A DNA stretch of 64,000 bases from Propionivibrio sp. (GTDB lineage Bacteria > Pseudomonadota > Gammaproteobacteria > Burkholderiales > Rhodocyclaceae). Within the stretch, counting starts at the first letter, position 1, and the number at the start of each line of letters is the position of its first letter. A model generated the notes under the pieces. The model did no database searches. It was not told where the DNA came from and saw only the letters and a program-made list of their open reading frames with translations. The position numbers and the translations under genes are program-made. The stretch is taken from positions 62,001-126,000 of the forward strand of contig NZ_JAPUVO010000132.1 of NCBI RefSeq assembly GCF_029255185.1. Reading direction: 5' to 3'. Shown here piece by piece: positions 34,564 to 44,843 of this stretch.

Positions 34564-36513
34564 ATGACCCTTGCTCAACAATTTGCCGCCTACAGTGAAT
34601 GGCGAACGCAACTCTCCTCGGGCCTTGAGGCTTTCCACCGATGGTTGTCCGACAACGAGCTTAGCGACGCCCAGACTGACCTGCGTATCCGGCTATTGCT
34701 CGAAAAATTGCACGAGGATCGTCTGCAGGTCGCCTTTGTTGCCGAATTCTCGCGTGGCAAATCCGAGCTGATCAACGCCATATTCTTCGCCGATTATGGC
34801 AGCCGCATGCTCCCCTCGACGGCTGGCCGGACCACGATGTGCCCGACCGAACTGATGTACGACCCGGCCAAGCCGGCGTCCATCGAACTGCTGCCAATCC
34901 AGACCCGTGAAAGCAATGTCAGCATCAGCGAATACAAACGCTTCCCCGACGAATGGACTGTGCTTCCGCTTGACATCGAGTCGGCCGAATCGATGCAGGA
35001 GGCGCTTCATTCTGTCAGCGAGGTGGCGCACGTCGCCCCGGAAGTTGCCGAGAGGTTCGGTTTTGCCGCTGGCGACAAGGAATCTACCTTGGTTCGCATC
35101 GCTAAAGACGGCATGGTCGAGATCCCGCGCTGGCGCCATGCCATCATCAACTTCCCGCACCCGCTACTGAAACAGGGGCTAATCATTCTCGACACGCCAG
35201 GCCTCAATGCCATAGGCACCGAACCCGAGCTAACGCTTTCGCTCCTCCCCAACGCTCATGCTGTGCTGTTCATTCTGGCCGCCGACACCGGGGTGACGCA
35301 ATCCGACCTGGCAATCTGGAACGATCAAATCGGTGCGCCGGGAACGCGAAAGACAGGGCGTCTGGTCGTTCTCAACAAGATCGACAGCATGTGGGACGAA
35401 CTCAAGTCCGAAGACGAGATCAACGCCGAAATTACCAAGCAGACCAATAGTTGCGCATGGACCCTTGATCTCCCTGCGGAGCAGATTTTCCCTGTCTCAG
35501 CGCAAAAGGCGCTGATCGCCAAAATCACCAATGACTCTGCACTGCTAGAACGCAGCCGACTGTCCGATCTCGAATTCGCCCTTTCCGATGAACTGATCCC
35601 GGCCAAGCAGGAAATCATCCACGAGAATACCGACGCCGAATTTTCCGACATCTACATGCGCACACGCGGCCTGCTCGAATCACGCCTTTCCGGGCTGCGC
35701 GAACAGCTTGACGAACTGACCGAACTGCGCGGCAAGAACAAAGGCGTTGTCGAATACATGATGGGCAAGGTACGCATCGAGAAGGAAGAGTTCGAGTCCG
35801 GACTACAGCGCTATTACGCCGTCCGCAGCATTTTCTCGCAACTGACCAACAAGCTCTTTGCCCATCTTGGTATTGATTCTCTGCGCACGCTGATTACGAC
35901 AACTCGCGAGACGATGGGCAAAGCGACTTTCTCCAGAACCCTGTCCGAGGCGATGAAGAATTTTTTCAGCATCTCACGCGCCAATCTTCAAAAATCAGAC
36001 GGCGAGATCAGCGAAATCCTCTTGATGATGGAGGCCGTCTACAAAAAATTCTCGGTCGAACACGGCCTCAAACTTGGCACACCGCACGGGTTCTCGCTGA
36101 TCCGTTACCGGAAGGATATCGACCGCCTTGAATACTGGTGCGATACCCACCTCAACACCATGTTCCAGTTGATGATGATCGAGAAGAACAAGGTCACGCA
36201 GAAGTTTTTCGAGGAGGTCGCCGTTCAGGTCAAACGCGCTTTCGAACGCGCCAACCGGGACGCGGAATCCTGGCTGAAGGCGATCATGGCGCCAATGGAA
36301 ACGCAGGTCCGCGAACATCAAATCCAGTTCAAGCGACGACTGGAGAGTATCAAACGCATTCATCAGGCAACCGACACGCTTGAAGATCGCATCACCGAAC
36401 TGGTGCACGTCGAGAACAGTCTGGTTTCCCAGATCCGGTCAATCGAGAGCGTGGCCCAAGACGTTCAACACCAATTGAACGTCACCCAGCGCCGCCTGCG
36501 CAGCGCCGCCTAA
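34564..36513 (+). CDS. Dynamin-family large GTPase
   Basis: 649 aa. P-loop EFSRGKSELINA (residues about 61-72), switch I Thr in GRTTMCPTEL, G3 DTPGLNAIG and G4 LNKID give a complete GTP-binding site; the rest is helical with long coiled-coil stretches (about 370-460 and 575-649). Bacterial dynamin-like proteins remodel or repair membranes; this one has no clear membrane paddle, so localisation is open. ATG 34564 is preferred to TTG 34558. A weak promoter (TTGATT-16-TAGAGT, 34506-34533) lies upstream. Single gene, not a tandem pair. Confidence 0.8.
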   Translation: MTLAQQFAAYSEWRTQLSSGLEAFHRWLSDNELSDAQTDLRIRLLLEKLHEDRLQVAFVAEFSRGKSELINAIFFADYGSRMLPSTAGRTTMCPTELMYDPAKPASIELLPIQTRESNVSISEYKRFPDEWTVLPLDIESAESMQEALHSVSEVAHVAPEVAERFGFAAGDKESTLVRIAKDGMVEIPRWRHAIINFPHPLLKQGLIILDTPGLNAIGTEPELTLSLLPNAHAVLFILAADTGVTQSDLAIWNDQIGAPGTRKTGRLVVLNKIDSMWDELKSEDEINAEITKQTNSCAWTLDLPAEQIFPVSAQKALIAKITNDSALLERSRLSDLEFALSDELIPAKQEIIHENTDAEFSDIYMRTRGLLESRLSGLREQLDELTELRGKNKGVVEYMMGKVRIEKEEFESGLQRYYAVRSIFSQLTNKLFAHLGIDSLRTLITTTRETMGKATFSRTLSEAMKNFFSISRANLQKSDGEISEILLMMEAVYKKFSVEHGLKLGTPHGFSLIRYRKDIDRLEYWCDTHLNTMFQLMMIEKNKVTQKFFEEVAVQVKRAFERANRDAESWLKAIMAPMETQVREHQIQFKRRLESIKRIHQATDTLEDRITELVHVENSLVSQIRSIESVAQDVQHQLNVTQRRLRSAA

Positions 36514-36539
36514 CGGCGTTATCAGACCGCAGACCGCGC

Positions 36540-37869
<1,330 letters not shown>

Positions 37870-38045
37870 AATTAGCCTCTTTTACTCAAAATAAAACGCC
37901 AAAACTTAGTCACAATGACTCGGGTGATTCGTCGCGCGTGGCGCATGGACAAACGTGGCTTCTGTTAAAATCCGACCCGCAGGTCATTGGCGAGGGCATC
38001 TTACCATCGCCACATTCCACCGAAATTCTCACAGACAAAAGCCCC

Positions 38046-39026
38046 ATGTTTGCTTTCCTCAAGAAGTCTGCTGGCGCGCAAGACGCCGTTGCAGCCCCGT
38101 CACCGCCCCCGCCGCCTGAGCTGTCCTGGCGCGAACGGCTGAAGGCAGGTCTGGCGCGAACTCGGGCGCAATTTGGTGGCCAACTTAAATCGATTTTTTT
38201 ACGCGGCAAAGTCGATGACGAACTGCTCGAAGCGCTGGAAACCCTGCTCATCTCCAGCGATGTCGGCATGGAAGCCACGCAGCACCTGCTTAACGAACTC
38301 AAGACATGCGCCAAACGCGACCGGATCGACACCCCGGATGGCCTCCAGAAGGCGCTCTCGGACGCCCTGCATGGACTTCTGCTACCGCTTGAACAGCCCC
38401 TGACAATTTCGGCGCAGCGCCCCTTCATCATCATGATCACCGGGGTTAACGGCGCTGGCAAAACGACCTCGATCGGCAAGCTGGTCAAGCACTTTCATGC
38501 TCAGGGCCTGTCTGTTCTGCTGGCCGCTGGCGACACCTTTCGCGCGGCGGCGCGTGAGCAGTTACAGGCTTGGGGCGAGCGCAACCAAGTAACGGTGATT
38601 TCCCAGGAGTCGGGCGATCCGGCGGCCGTCATCTTCGACGCCATTGCCGCCGCCAAGGCGCGCGGCATCGATATCGTGCTGGCCGACACGGCCGGCCGCC
38701 TGCCCACCCAGTTGCACTTGATGGAAGAAATCGCCAAGGTCCGCCGCGTCATCCAAAAAGCCGACCCGAGCGGCCCGCATGAAACCCTGCTCGTTCTCGA
38801 CGCCAATTTCGGACAGAACGCACTGCAACAGGTCAAGGCCTTCGACAAAGCGATCGCCGTCAGCGGCCTGATCGTCACCAAACTCGATGGCAGCGCCAAG
38901 GGTGGCGTGGTCGCTGCCATCGCCCGCCAGTGCCCGAAACCGATTCGCTTCATTGGCATCGGCGAAGGCATCGATGACCTGCGCCCCTTTGTTGCTCGCG
39001 ACTTCGTCGATGCACTGTTTGAGTGA
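38046..39026 (+). CDS. ftsY: Signal recognition particle receptor FtsY
   Basis: 326 aa NG-domain GTPase: the N-domain begins about residue 28, G1 is GVNGAGKTTSIGK, then DTAGR, TKLDG and GIGEGIDDLRPF. The acidic A-domain is almost absent (a short Pro/Ala linker only), as in many betaproteobacteria. Start ATG 38046: the frame continues to 37938 but the extra residues lack family resemblance. Followed by ftsE after a repeat element. Confidence 0.93.
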   Translation: MFAFLKKSAGAQDAVAAPSPPPPPELSWRERLKAGLARTRAQFGGQLKSIFLRGKVDDELLEALETLLISSDVGMEATQHLLNELKTCAKRDRIDTPDGLQKALSDALHGLLLPLEQPLTISAQRPFIIMITGVNGAGKTTSIGKLVKHFHAQGLSVLLAAGDTFRAAAREQLQAWGERNQVTVISQESGDPAAVIFDAIAAAKARGIDIVLADTAGRLPTQLHLMEEIAKVRRVIQKADPSGPHETLLVLDANFGQNALQQVKAFDKAIAVSGLIVTKLDGSAKGGVVAAIARQCPKPIRFIGIGEGIDDLRPFVARDFVDALFE

Positions 39027-39039
39027 GTAACTTGAAAAT

Positions 39040-39149
39040 ACAGCGAACCACAACGGGCACAACGATCACAACGAAAAATCTTCATGAAGACTGCTTTCTG
39101 CTACTCCCGCTTGTTCTCTCGTTATGTTCGCTGTGTTCGTTGTGCTTAA
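39040..39149. repeat. Long inverted repeat, CACAACG 9-mer type, between ftsY and ftsE
   Basis: Left arm (about 39040-39078) contains CACAACGGG, CACAACGAT and CACAACGAA in tandem; the right arm (about 39113-39149) read on the other strand gives CACAACGAA, CACAGCGAA, CATAACGAG. The arms pair imperfectly around a 34-base loop. The right arm ends five bases before the ftsE ATG. Confidence 0.65.
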
Positions 39150-39153
39150 GCAG

Positions 39154-39816
39154 ATGATTTCCGCCAGCGCCATCAGCAAACGCTATCCCGAGGGACACGA
39201 AGCGCTCAGCCAGGTCAGCTTCGAGATCAACACCGGAGAAATGGTTTTCATCACGGGCCATTCGGGAGCCGGCAAATCAACGCTGTTCCGCCTGCTGGCG
39301 GGCATCGAACACCCGACCTCGGGCAGCATCGTGGTTAATGGGCAAAACCTCGCCGCCCTACGCAAGAGCGCCATTCCGTACCTGCGACGCAATTTCGGCC
39401 TGATCTTTCAGGACCAGAAGCTGCTCTTCGACCGCAGCGTGCTCGACAACGTGCTGCTGCCCTTGGCCATTGTCGGCCTGCCGGCCAGGGAAGCCGCCCG
39501 CCGGGCGCGCGCAGCACTCGACAAGGTGGGACTGCTAGAGCGTGAAAAGGCGAACCCGATTGCGCTTTCGGGAGGCGAACAGCAACGTCTGGCAATCGCC
39601 CGTGCTGTCGTCAATCGTCCGGCCATTCTGCTCGCCGACGAGCCAACGACCAACCTCGACGCCGACTCAGCCGCCGCCATTCTTGAAATATTCCGTGCTT
39701 TCCATCAGGTTGGAGTCACTTTGGTCATCGCTACCCATGACCCGCAGTGGATGGCACGTTTCTCACCACGCGTGCTACAACTTGAACGCGGCCGCCTGGT
39801 CGGAGCCGCCGCATGA
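39154..39816 (+). CDS. ftsE: Cell-division ATP-binding protein FtsE
   Basis: 220 aa ABC ATPase: Walker A GHSGAGKST, Q-loop FQDQKLL, signature LSGGEQQRLAIARA, Walker B ILLADEPT. With FtsX it controls amidase activation at the septum. ATG 39154 gives the family N-terminus (ISASAISKRYPEG); the ORF's upstream codons come from the repeat arm. No clear Shine-Dalgarno is seen before it. Confidence 0.93.
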   Translation: MISASAISKRYPEGHEALSQVSFEINTGEMVFITGHSGAGKSTLFRLLAGIEHPTSGSIVVNGQNLAALRKSAIPYLRRNFGLIFQDQKLLFDRSVLDNVLLPLAIVGLPAREAARRARAALDKVGLLEREKANPIALSGGEQQRLAIARAVVNRPAILLADEPTTNLDADSAAAILEIFRAFHQVGVTLVIATHDPQWMARFSPRVLQLERGRLVGAAA

Positions 39817-39826
39817 ACCTATCAAG

Positions 39827-40726
39827 ATGAACAGCTTTCTCGCCCAGCACTTTGCTGCCCTGCGCGATGCGCTACGCCGACTGCTCGCCGCACCGCTCAA
39901 CACGATTCTTTCGCTACTCGTCATCGGCATCGCTCTGGCACTGCCGAGCGCCGGCTGGCTGGTCATCGACAATCTGGGCGGCGTCACCGGTAGCGCCTCC
40001 GGTGTTCAGCAGATCAGCATTTTCATGAGCATCGACGCCAGCAAGAAGGAGGTCGGTGAAATCGAAACGCGGCTACGCGCGGCACGGCTGGGGAACTGGC
40101 GCTTTGTCTCCCGGGACGAGGCGCTCAAACACCTGCAATCGTCCGAAGGCATGGCTGAGATCACCGCCAGCTTGCCCAAGAACCCGCTTCCCGATGCCTT
40201 CGTCGTCGAGCCCGACGATACGCAGCCGCAAGCGCTGGAGCGCATGGCCAAGACCTTCTCCAACTGGCCGAAAGTTGCCCACGTCCAGCTTGATTCAGCC
40301 TGGGTTAAACGTTTCGATGCCTCTCTGCGCATCGGCAAGCTGGCTATCACCCTGCTCGCCGGACTGCTCGCCGGGGCGTTGGTGGCGGTGACTTTCAACA
40401 CCATCCGCCTACAGATCCTGGCCCAGGCAGCCGAGATCGAAGTAGCCAAACTGATCGGCGCCACCGACGCCTTCATCCGTCGCCCCTTCCAGTATTTCGG
40501 GGCACTGCAGGGTGTGCTCGGCGGACTTTTTTCCGCTCTGCTCGTGGCGCTGGGCGGCCGCATGCTGACTGCCCCGGTCGGCGAACTCGTCGCTCTTTAC
40601 GGTGGCAGCTTTGTGCTGCACGGCTTGTCGCCAAGCAACGTCGGCGCGCTGACAGCGATTGGCGCTGCACTTGGCTGGCTGGGCGCACAACTGTCGGTCG
40701 CTATCCACCTGCGTCGTCTCGGCTGA
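39827..40726 (+). CDS. ftsX: Cell-division protein FtsX
   Basis: 299 aa: an N-terminal helix after residue 20, a periplasmic domain (about residues 55-165) that in relatives binds the amidase activator, then three helices (about 175-290) of the FtsX/MacB permease core (LLAGLLAGALVAVTFNTIRLQI and AEIEVAKLIGATDAFIRRPF). It begins 10 bases after ftsE. The longer frame from 39542 is a shadow of ftsE. Confidence 0.92.
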   Translation: MNSFLAQHFAALRDALRRLLAAPLNTILSLLVIGIALALPSAGWLVIDNLGGVTGSASGVQQISIFMSIDASKKEVGEIETRLRAARLGNWRFVSRDEALKHLQSSEGMAEITASLPKNPLPDAFVVEPDDTQPQALERMAKTFSNWPKVAHVQLDSAWVKRFDASLRIGKLAITLLAGLLAGALVAVTFNTIRLQILAQAAEIEVAKLIGATDAFIRRPFQYFGALQGVLGGLFSALLVALGGRMLTAPVGELVALYGGSFVLHGLSPSNVGALTAIGAALGWLGAQLSVAIHLRRLG

Positions 40727-40745
40727 ACCGGATCGCAGAACGTCC

Positions 40746-41591
40746 TCAGTAGATAACGGCGGTGGCCTGCATGGTCAGCCAGCCCTGATGGTCCTTGGCC
40801 CACAGGTGGATGGTCTTACCGTCCGCCTGCGGCTCGCCGCAAACGAAAAAAGGATTGATATCGAAGCTTGGGCGCACGGCCCTGAACTCAAAGCGCAGCA
40901 CCTGTGCATCAGGCAACTGATGGCGCAGCAAATCGAGCAGCAGGGTGGCAATCAGCGGCCCGTGCACGACCAGTCCCGGATAGCCCTCGACCGCAGTGAC
41001 GTAGCGCCTGTCGTAGTGGATGCGATGGCCGTTGAAGGTCAGTGCCGAATAGCGAAAAAGGAGCACGTCGTCGGGAGCCCACTTCTTCTCCCACGCCGCG
41101 CTCAAAGGCGCAGCCAACGGCGGTGACGCGACATCGTCAGGCCTTGCCGCCGGCCGATAGACGATGTCGTGGAACTCCCTCAAAGCGCAGTCAGACTCGC
41201 CGCCACGCTTGATTTCATGACGCACGCGGACGAAGACCAATGGCCCGCTGCGCCCGGATTTTTCACTGATATCGTCAATGGTCGACACGCGGGTCAGCGC
41301 ATCGCCGATACAAAGAGGCTGGTAAAATTGGAACTGGCTTCCGGCCCACATGCGCCGAGGCAGGGCGACTGGTGGCAAGAAATCGCCACGTTGAGCGTGA
41401 CCGTCCGGCCCGAGTTCGGACTGCGGGCAAAGCGGCAGGAAATAAAGCCAGTGCCACAGGGCGGGCAGCGGCGTTCCGACCGGCGGCCGCGGCGCCGGTC
41501 GGTCCAGGGTGGCGCAGAGGGCGGCGTACGGCGTTGCCGTGAGCACATCTGACACGCGCTGCGTCCGGCCAATCCAGTCCTTCAGATTCAA
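40746..41591 (-). CDS. FAS1-like/HTD2-type hydroxyacyl-thioester dehydratase
   Basis: 281 aa double-hotdog protein. The C-terminal half carries FRYSALTFNGHRIHYDRRY and HGPLIATLLLDLL, the signature of HTD2 and mesaconyl-C4-CoA hydratase relatives, with the catalytic His near residue 195; the N-terminal half is a degenerate hotdog. Hydrates or dehydrates a 3-hydroxyacyl-CoA or a C4-CoA. The substrate is not decidable from this. Single gene, convergent with ftsX, followed upstream by the amidase remnant. Confidence 0.78.
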   Translation of the reverse strand: MNLKDWIGRTQRVSDVLTATPYAALCATLDRPAPRPPVGTPLPALWHWLYFLPLCPQSELGPDGHAQRGDFLPPVALPRRMWAGSQFQFYQPLCIGDALTRVSTIDDISEKSGRSGPLVFVRVRHEIKRGGESDCALREFHDIVYRPAARPDDVASPPLAAPLSAAWEKKWAPDDVLLFRYSALTFNGHRIHYDRRYVTAVEGYPGLVVHGPLIATLLLDLLRHQLPDAQVLRFEFRAVRPSFDINPFFVCGEPQADGKTIHLWAKDHQGWLTMQATAVIY

Positions 41592-41605
41592 GTAAAAACC
41601 TCCTT

Positions 41606-41776
41606 CTACTGGCGTGCGCGCCAGTCGTCTTCGATGACCAGACCAATCGCTAAAATTCGTTGGTCGCTCAGCGCCGGGCCGGTCACCGTCAGGCCAACCG
41701 GGGCACTACCCGGCGCCTGGCAGGGCAAGGTCAGAGCGCAGTCGCGTCGGGTTACGCTGCGCAATCCGACCTGCGA
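41606..41776 (-). pseudogene. Possible amidase (AS family) C-terminal remnant
   Basis: The minus-strand frame ends with DCALTLPCQAPGSAPVGLTV and GPALSDQRILAIGLVIEDDW, a pattern like the C-terminus of amidase-signature enzymes (ALSLPCG..GLPVGLQL.G....D..LL). Everything upstream in the frame has no likeness to amidases and overlaps the promoter side of the next gene. Only about 56 codons are kept. Alternative: a chance frame. Confidence 0.35.
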
Positions 41777-41979
41777 GTTGTGCTCCACATCAGTTTGAAT
41801 CACACCCGCCCAGAAGCAAGCCGGAAACGGAGCTTGCTTGATTTTTCGGTCGAATTTTTTTCTTGTGACGGAACTTAATCCTTTCTGCCTAAAGTGCGTA
41901 GAATAGCCAGTTCTTGGGAGGTTAGCTCGACAAGAGACACGACTGGGCAGCCTCCGGAAACCCACGAGACGGAGCGAGT

Positions 41980-42573
41980 ATGTTCGAAGTACGTATTCAT
42001 GGCCGTGGCGGCCAAGGAGTGGTAACCGCTGCGGAGATGTTGTCGATCGCCGCGTTTGAGGAAGGGCATCACGCACAGGCCTTTCCAAGTTTTGGTTCAG
42101 AGCGAACCGGCGCCCCCGTTGTTGCTTTTTGTCGCATCGCCGACAAGGAGATCCGGCTACGCGAGCCGATCATGCGGCCCGACGCACTGATTATCCAGGA
42201 TCCAACACTTCTGCACCAGGTTGATGTATTTTCCGGCCTGAAAAAAGATGGTTTCATCCTGATCAATACCAAGAGCACTTTCGAAGAACTTGGCCTTAGC
42301 GATTATGTTCGCGACTGGCCGGCTGATCGTCTGTGCACCCTGGCCGCGACCGATCTCGGACTCGCGCATGTCGGGCGTCCGATGCCCAACGTGCCGCTGC
42401 TGGCGGGCTTTGCCGCCTTGGCCGGAACGATCAGGCTCGAATCCGTATTCAAGGCCATCAACGCAAAGTTTTCGGGCAAGGTGGCGACAGGCAATATCGC
42501 CGCTGCCACCGAAGCTTTCGAACTTGTCCGCGCCAGAATTGAAAGCGTTTGCAAGGAGGCTGCCCATGCTTAA
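41980..42573 (+). CDS. porG: 2-oxoacid:acceptor oxidoreductase, gamma subunit
   Basis: 197 aa gamma subunit of a pyruvate/2-oxoacid:ferredoxin oxidoreductase: HGRGGQGVVTAAEMLS at the N-terminus and FPSFGSERTGAPVVAFCRIADKEI, which form the CoA-side domain. First gene of a four-gene operon (gamma, alpha, beta, flavin/Fe-S subunit) with overlaps or gaps under 12 bases. gcggag lies before the ATG. The 388 bases between the dehydratase and this gene hold the amidase remnant, and I see no riboswitch. Confidence 0.85.
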   Translation: MFEVRIHGRGGQGVVTAAEMLSIAAFEEGHHAQAFPSFGSERTGAPVVAFCRIADKEIRLREPIMRPDALIIQDPTLLHQVDVFSGLKKDGFILINTKSTFEELGLSDYVRDWPADRLCTLAATDLGLAHVGRPMPNVPLLAGFAALAGTIRLESVFKAINAKFSGKVATGNIAAATEAFELVRARIESVCKEAAHA

Positions 42574-43819
42574 GCAGATGGAAGGTTCACACGCCGTTGC
42601 CCAGGCCGTCGCACTGTGCCGGCCGGAAATCATTTGCGCTTATCCGATTTCACCGCAAACGCATATCGTCGAAGGCATCGGCGAAATGGTAAAGGCGGGC
42701 GAGATCGTTAATTGCGAGTTCATCAATGTCGAGTCCGAATTCGCCGCCATGAGCGTGGCTATCGGCTCCTCGGCGACCGGGGCGCGGACGTACACAGCTA
42801 CCGCCTCACAGGGTCTGCTGTTCATGGTTGAAGCGGTCTATAACGCGTCCGGCCTCGGCCTGCCGATTGTCATGACGGTGGCCAACCGCGCGATCGGTGC
42901 GCCGATCAACATCTGGAACGATCATTCCGACTCGATCTCGCAACGCGATAGTGGCTGGATTCAACTCTTTGCCGAAACCAACCAGGAGGCTCTCGATCTT
43001 CATATCCAGGCCTTCAAGCTGGCTGAAGAATTGAGCCTGCCAGTGATGATCTGCATGGATGGCTTCATTCTCACCCACGCCTACGAGCGCGTCGATATCC
43101 CGACACAGGAACAGGTTGACGCCTTTCTGCCGCCGTATGAGCCGCGCCAGGTGTTGGACACCCACGCGCCGGTATCGATCGGGGCGATGGTCGGTCCGGA
43201 GGCCTTTACCGAAGTGCGTTACCTGGCTCACGAGAAGCAGATGCAGGCACTGGAGCTGATCCCCAAGATGGCGGAGGAGTTCATGGCCATCTTTGGCCGC
43301 GACAGCGGCGGCCTGGTTCGTCCTTATCGTACCGAGGACGCAGAAACCATCGTCATCGCCATGGGCTCGCTGCTTGGCACGATCAAGGATACGGTCGATG
43401 AAATGCGTGATGCCGGCGTCAAGATCGGCGTACTCGGCATTACCTCCTTCCGCCCCTTCCCGCTTGACGCCGTGCGCCAGGCGATCAAGCACGCCAAGCG
43501 CGTCGTGGTGCTCGAAAAAACCTTTGCCGTCGGCATCGGCGGCATTCTTGCAACTGACGTGCGAACGGCTTTCTTTGGCATTCAGATGAACGCGTACACC
43601 GTCATTGCCGGCCTCGGGGGGCGTCCGATCACCAAGACCGCGTTGCACGAACTGTTCGAAAAGGCCGGTCGTGACGACCTCATTCCGCTGACCTTCCTCG
43701 ACCTTGACTGGAATGTTGTCAACAAACAACTGGCGCGCGAGCGTCAGAAGCGTCGTTCCGGTCCGGCCGCCGAAAATATCCTGCGCGACGTGAGCAGCAC
43801 TGCCGCCCATATCAGTTAA
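42566..43819 (+). CDS. porA: 2-oxoacid:acceptor oxidoreductase, alpha subunit
   Basis: 417 aa: domain I (MEGSHAVAQAVALCRPEIICAYPISPQTHIVE) with the substrate and TPP-pyrimidine contact region, then a domain with GLPIVMTVANRAIGAP and the C-terminal domain II (FRPFPLDAVRQAIKHAKRVVVLEK). The family decarboxylates a 2-oxoacid to the acyl-CoA. ATG 42566, overlapping gamma by 8 bases; the upstream frame is a gamma shadow. Length and subunit order also resemble phenylglyoxylate oxidoreductase, so the substrate is left open. Confidence 0.85.
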   Translation: MLKQMEGSHAVAQAVALCRPEIICAYPISPQTHIVEGIGEMVKAGEIVNCEFINVESEFAAMSVAIGSSATGARTYTATASQGLLFMVEAVYNASGLGLPIVMTVANRAIGAPINIWNDHSDSISQRDSGWIQLFAETNQEALDLHIQAFKLAEELSLPVMICMDGFILTHAYERVDIPTQEQVDAFLPPYEPRQVLDTHAPVSIGAMVGPEAFTEVRYLAHEKQMQALELIPKMAEEFMAIFGRDSGGLVRPYRTEDAETIVIAMGSLLGTIKDTVDEMRDAGVKIGVLGITSFRPFPLDAVRQAIKHAKRVVVLEKTFAVGIGGILATDVRTAFFGIQMNAYTVIAGLGGRPITKTALHELFEKAGRDDLIPLTFLDLDWNVVNKQLARERQKRRSGPAAENILRDVSSTAAHIS

Positions 43820-43829
43820 GGAAAAACCC

Positions 43830-44843
43830 ATGAGCTTTCAACCTGTCAAGTTCTACCAGACTGGCACCTTCACTGTCGGCAACCGTTTGCTGGCGCCCCA
43901 AGAGCGCAGCGTGCAAGCCAATATGGAGCGCACCAACTCGCTCAACTCCGGGCACCGCGCGTGCCAGGGTTGCGGCGAGGCGCTCGGCGCCCGCTACGCG
44001 ATTGACGCCGCTATGCATGCAACCGACAATCAACTGATCGCCGCCAACGCCACCGGCTGCCTGGAGGTCTTCTCAACCCCCTATCCTGAGACCTCGTGGC
44101 AGATTCCGTGGATGCATTCGCTGTTCGGCAACGCACCAGCGGTGGCTACCGGCATCGCTGCGGCAATCAAGATCAAGCGGCAGAAGGGCCTGAAGGATGA
44201 TGTGCGCGTTGTTGCGCAGGGTGGCGATGGCGGCACCACCGATATTGGCTTTGGCTGCCTGTCCGGCATGTTCGAGCGTAATGACGACGTGCTTTATATC
44301 TGCTATGACAACGGTGGCTACATGAACACCGGTGTGCAACGTAGCTCAGCCACCCCACCGGCAGCGCGCACGGCAACGACCATGCCGGTCGGCCCGCAAC
44401 CCGGCAACGTCTTCGGCCAGGGCAAGTTCATGCCGGCCATCGCCATGGCGCACGAGATTCCCTACGTGGCGACGGCCACCGTCGCCGACCTGCGCGATCT
44501 CGAACACAAGGTTAAGAAGGCGATGACCTTCCGCGGCGCGCGCTACATCCACATTCTCGTCCCCTGTCCGCTCGGCTGGGGATCGGCCTCGCAGGACACC
44601 ATCAAGTTGTCACGGCTGGCCAAGGAAACCGGCATGTTCCCGGTCTTCGAAGCCGAATACGGCGAACTCACCAACTCATCGAAGATTCGTCGGCTACTGC
44701 CGGTCGAGGAATACCTCAGACCACAAAAACGCTTTGCCCATCTTTTTGGCAAATCGCCAGCCGTGGCCACGATTGCCCGTCTGCAGGCGCTGGCCGATAA
44801 AAATATTCGAAAATACGAAATGCTCGACAAGGAGGCGAACTGA
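43830..44843 (+). CDS. porB: 2-oxoacid:acceptor oxidoreductase, beta subunit
   Basis: 337 aa TPP-binding subunit. Cluster-type cysteines CQGCGEALG near residue 48 and TGCLEV, then the TPP motif GDGGTTDIGFGCLSGMFERND with CYDNGGYMNTGVQRS; the C-terminus has HILVPCPLGWG and PVEEYLRPQKRFAHLF as in PorB of pyruvate synthase. This is the subunit that most favours pyruvate as substrate. Its stop shares bases with the next ATG (TGATG). Confidence 0.85.
   Translation: MSFQPVKFYQTGTFTVGNRLLAPQERSVQANMERTNSLNSGHRACQGCGEALGARYAIDAAMHATDNQLIAANATGCLEVFSTPYPETSWQIPWMHSLFGNAPAVATGIAAAIKIKRQKGLKDDVRVVAQGGDGGTTDIGFGCLSGMFERNDDVLYICYDNGGYMNTGVQRSSATPPAARTATTMPVGPQPGNVFGQGKFMPAIAMAHEIPYVATATVADLRDLEHKVKKAMTFRGARYIHILVPCPLGWGSASQDTIKLSRLAKETGMFPVFEAEYGELTNSSKIRRLLPVEEYLRPQKRFAHLFGKSPAVATIARLQALADKNIRKYEMLDKEAN

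Noticed and set aside
39124..39153. N-terminal extension of FtsE
   Set aside because: These codons come from the repeat arm and have no family resemblance.
41606..42088. Full 160-codon minus-strand frame as a gene
   Set aside because: Only its last third looks like a known family; the rest overlaps the por leader and the porG start and has no likeness.
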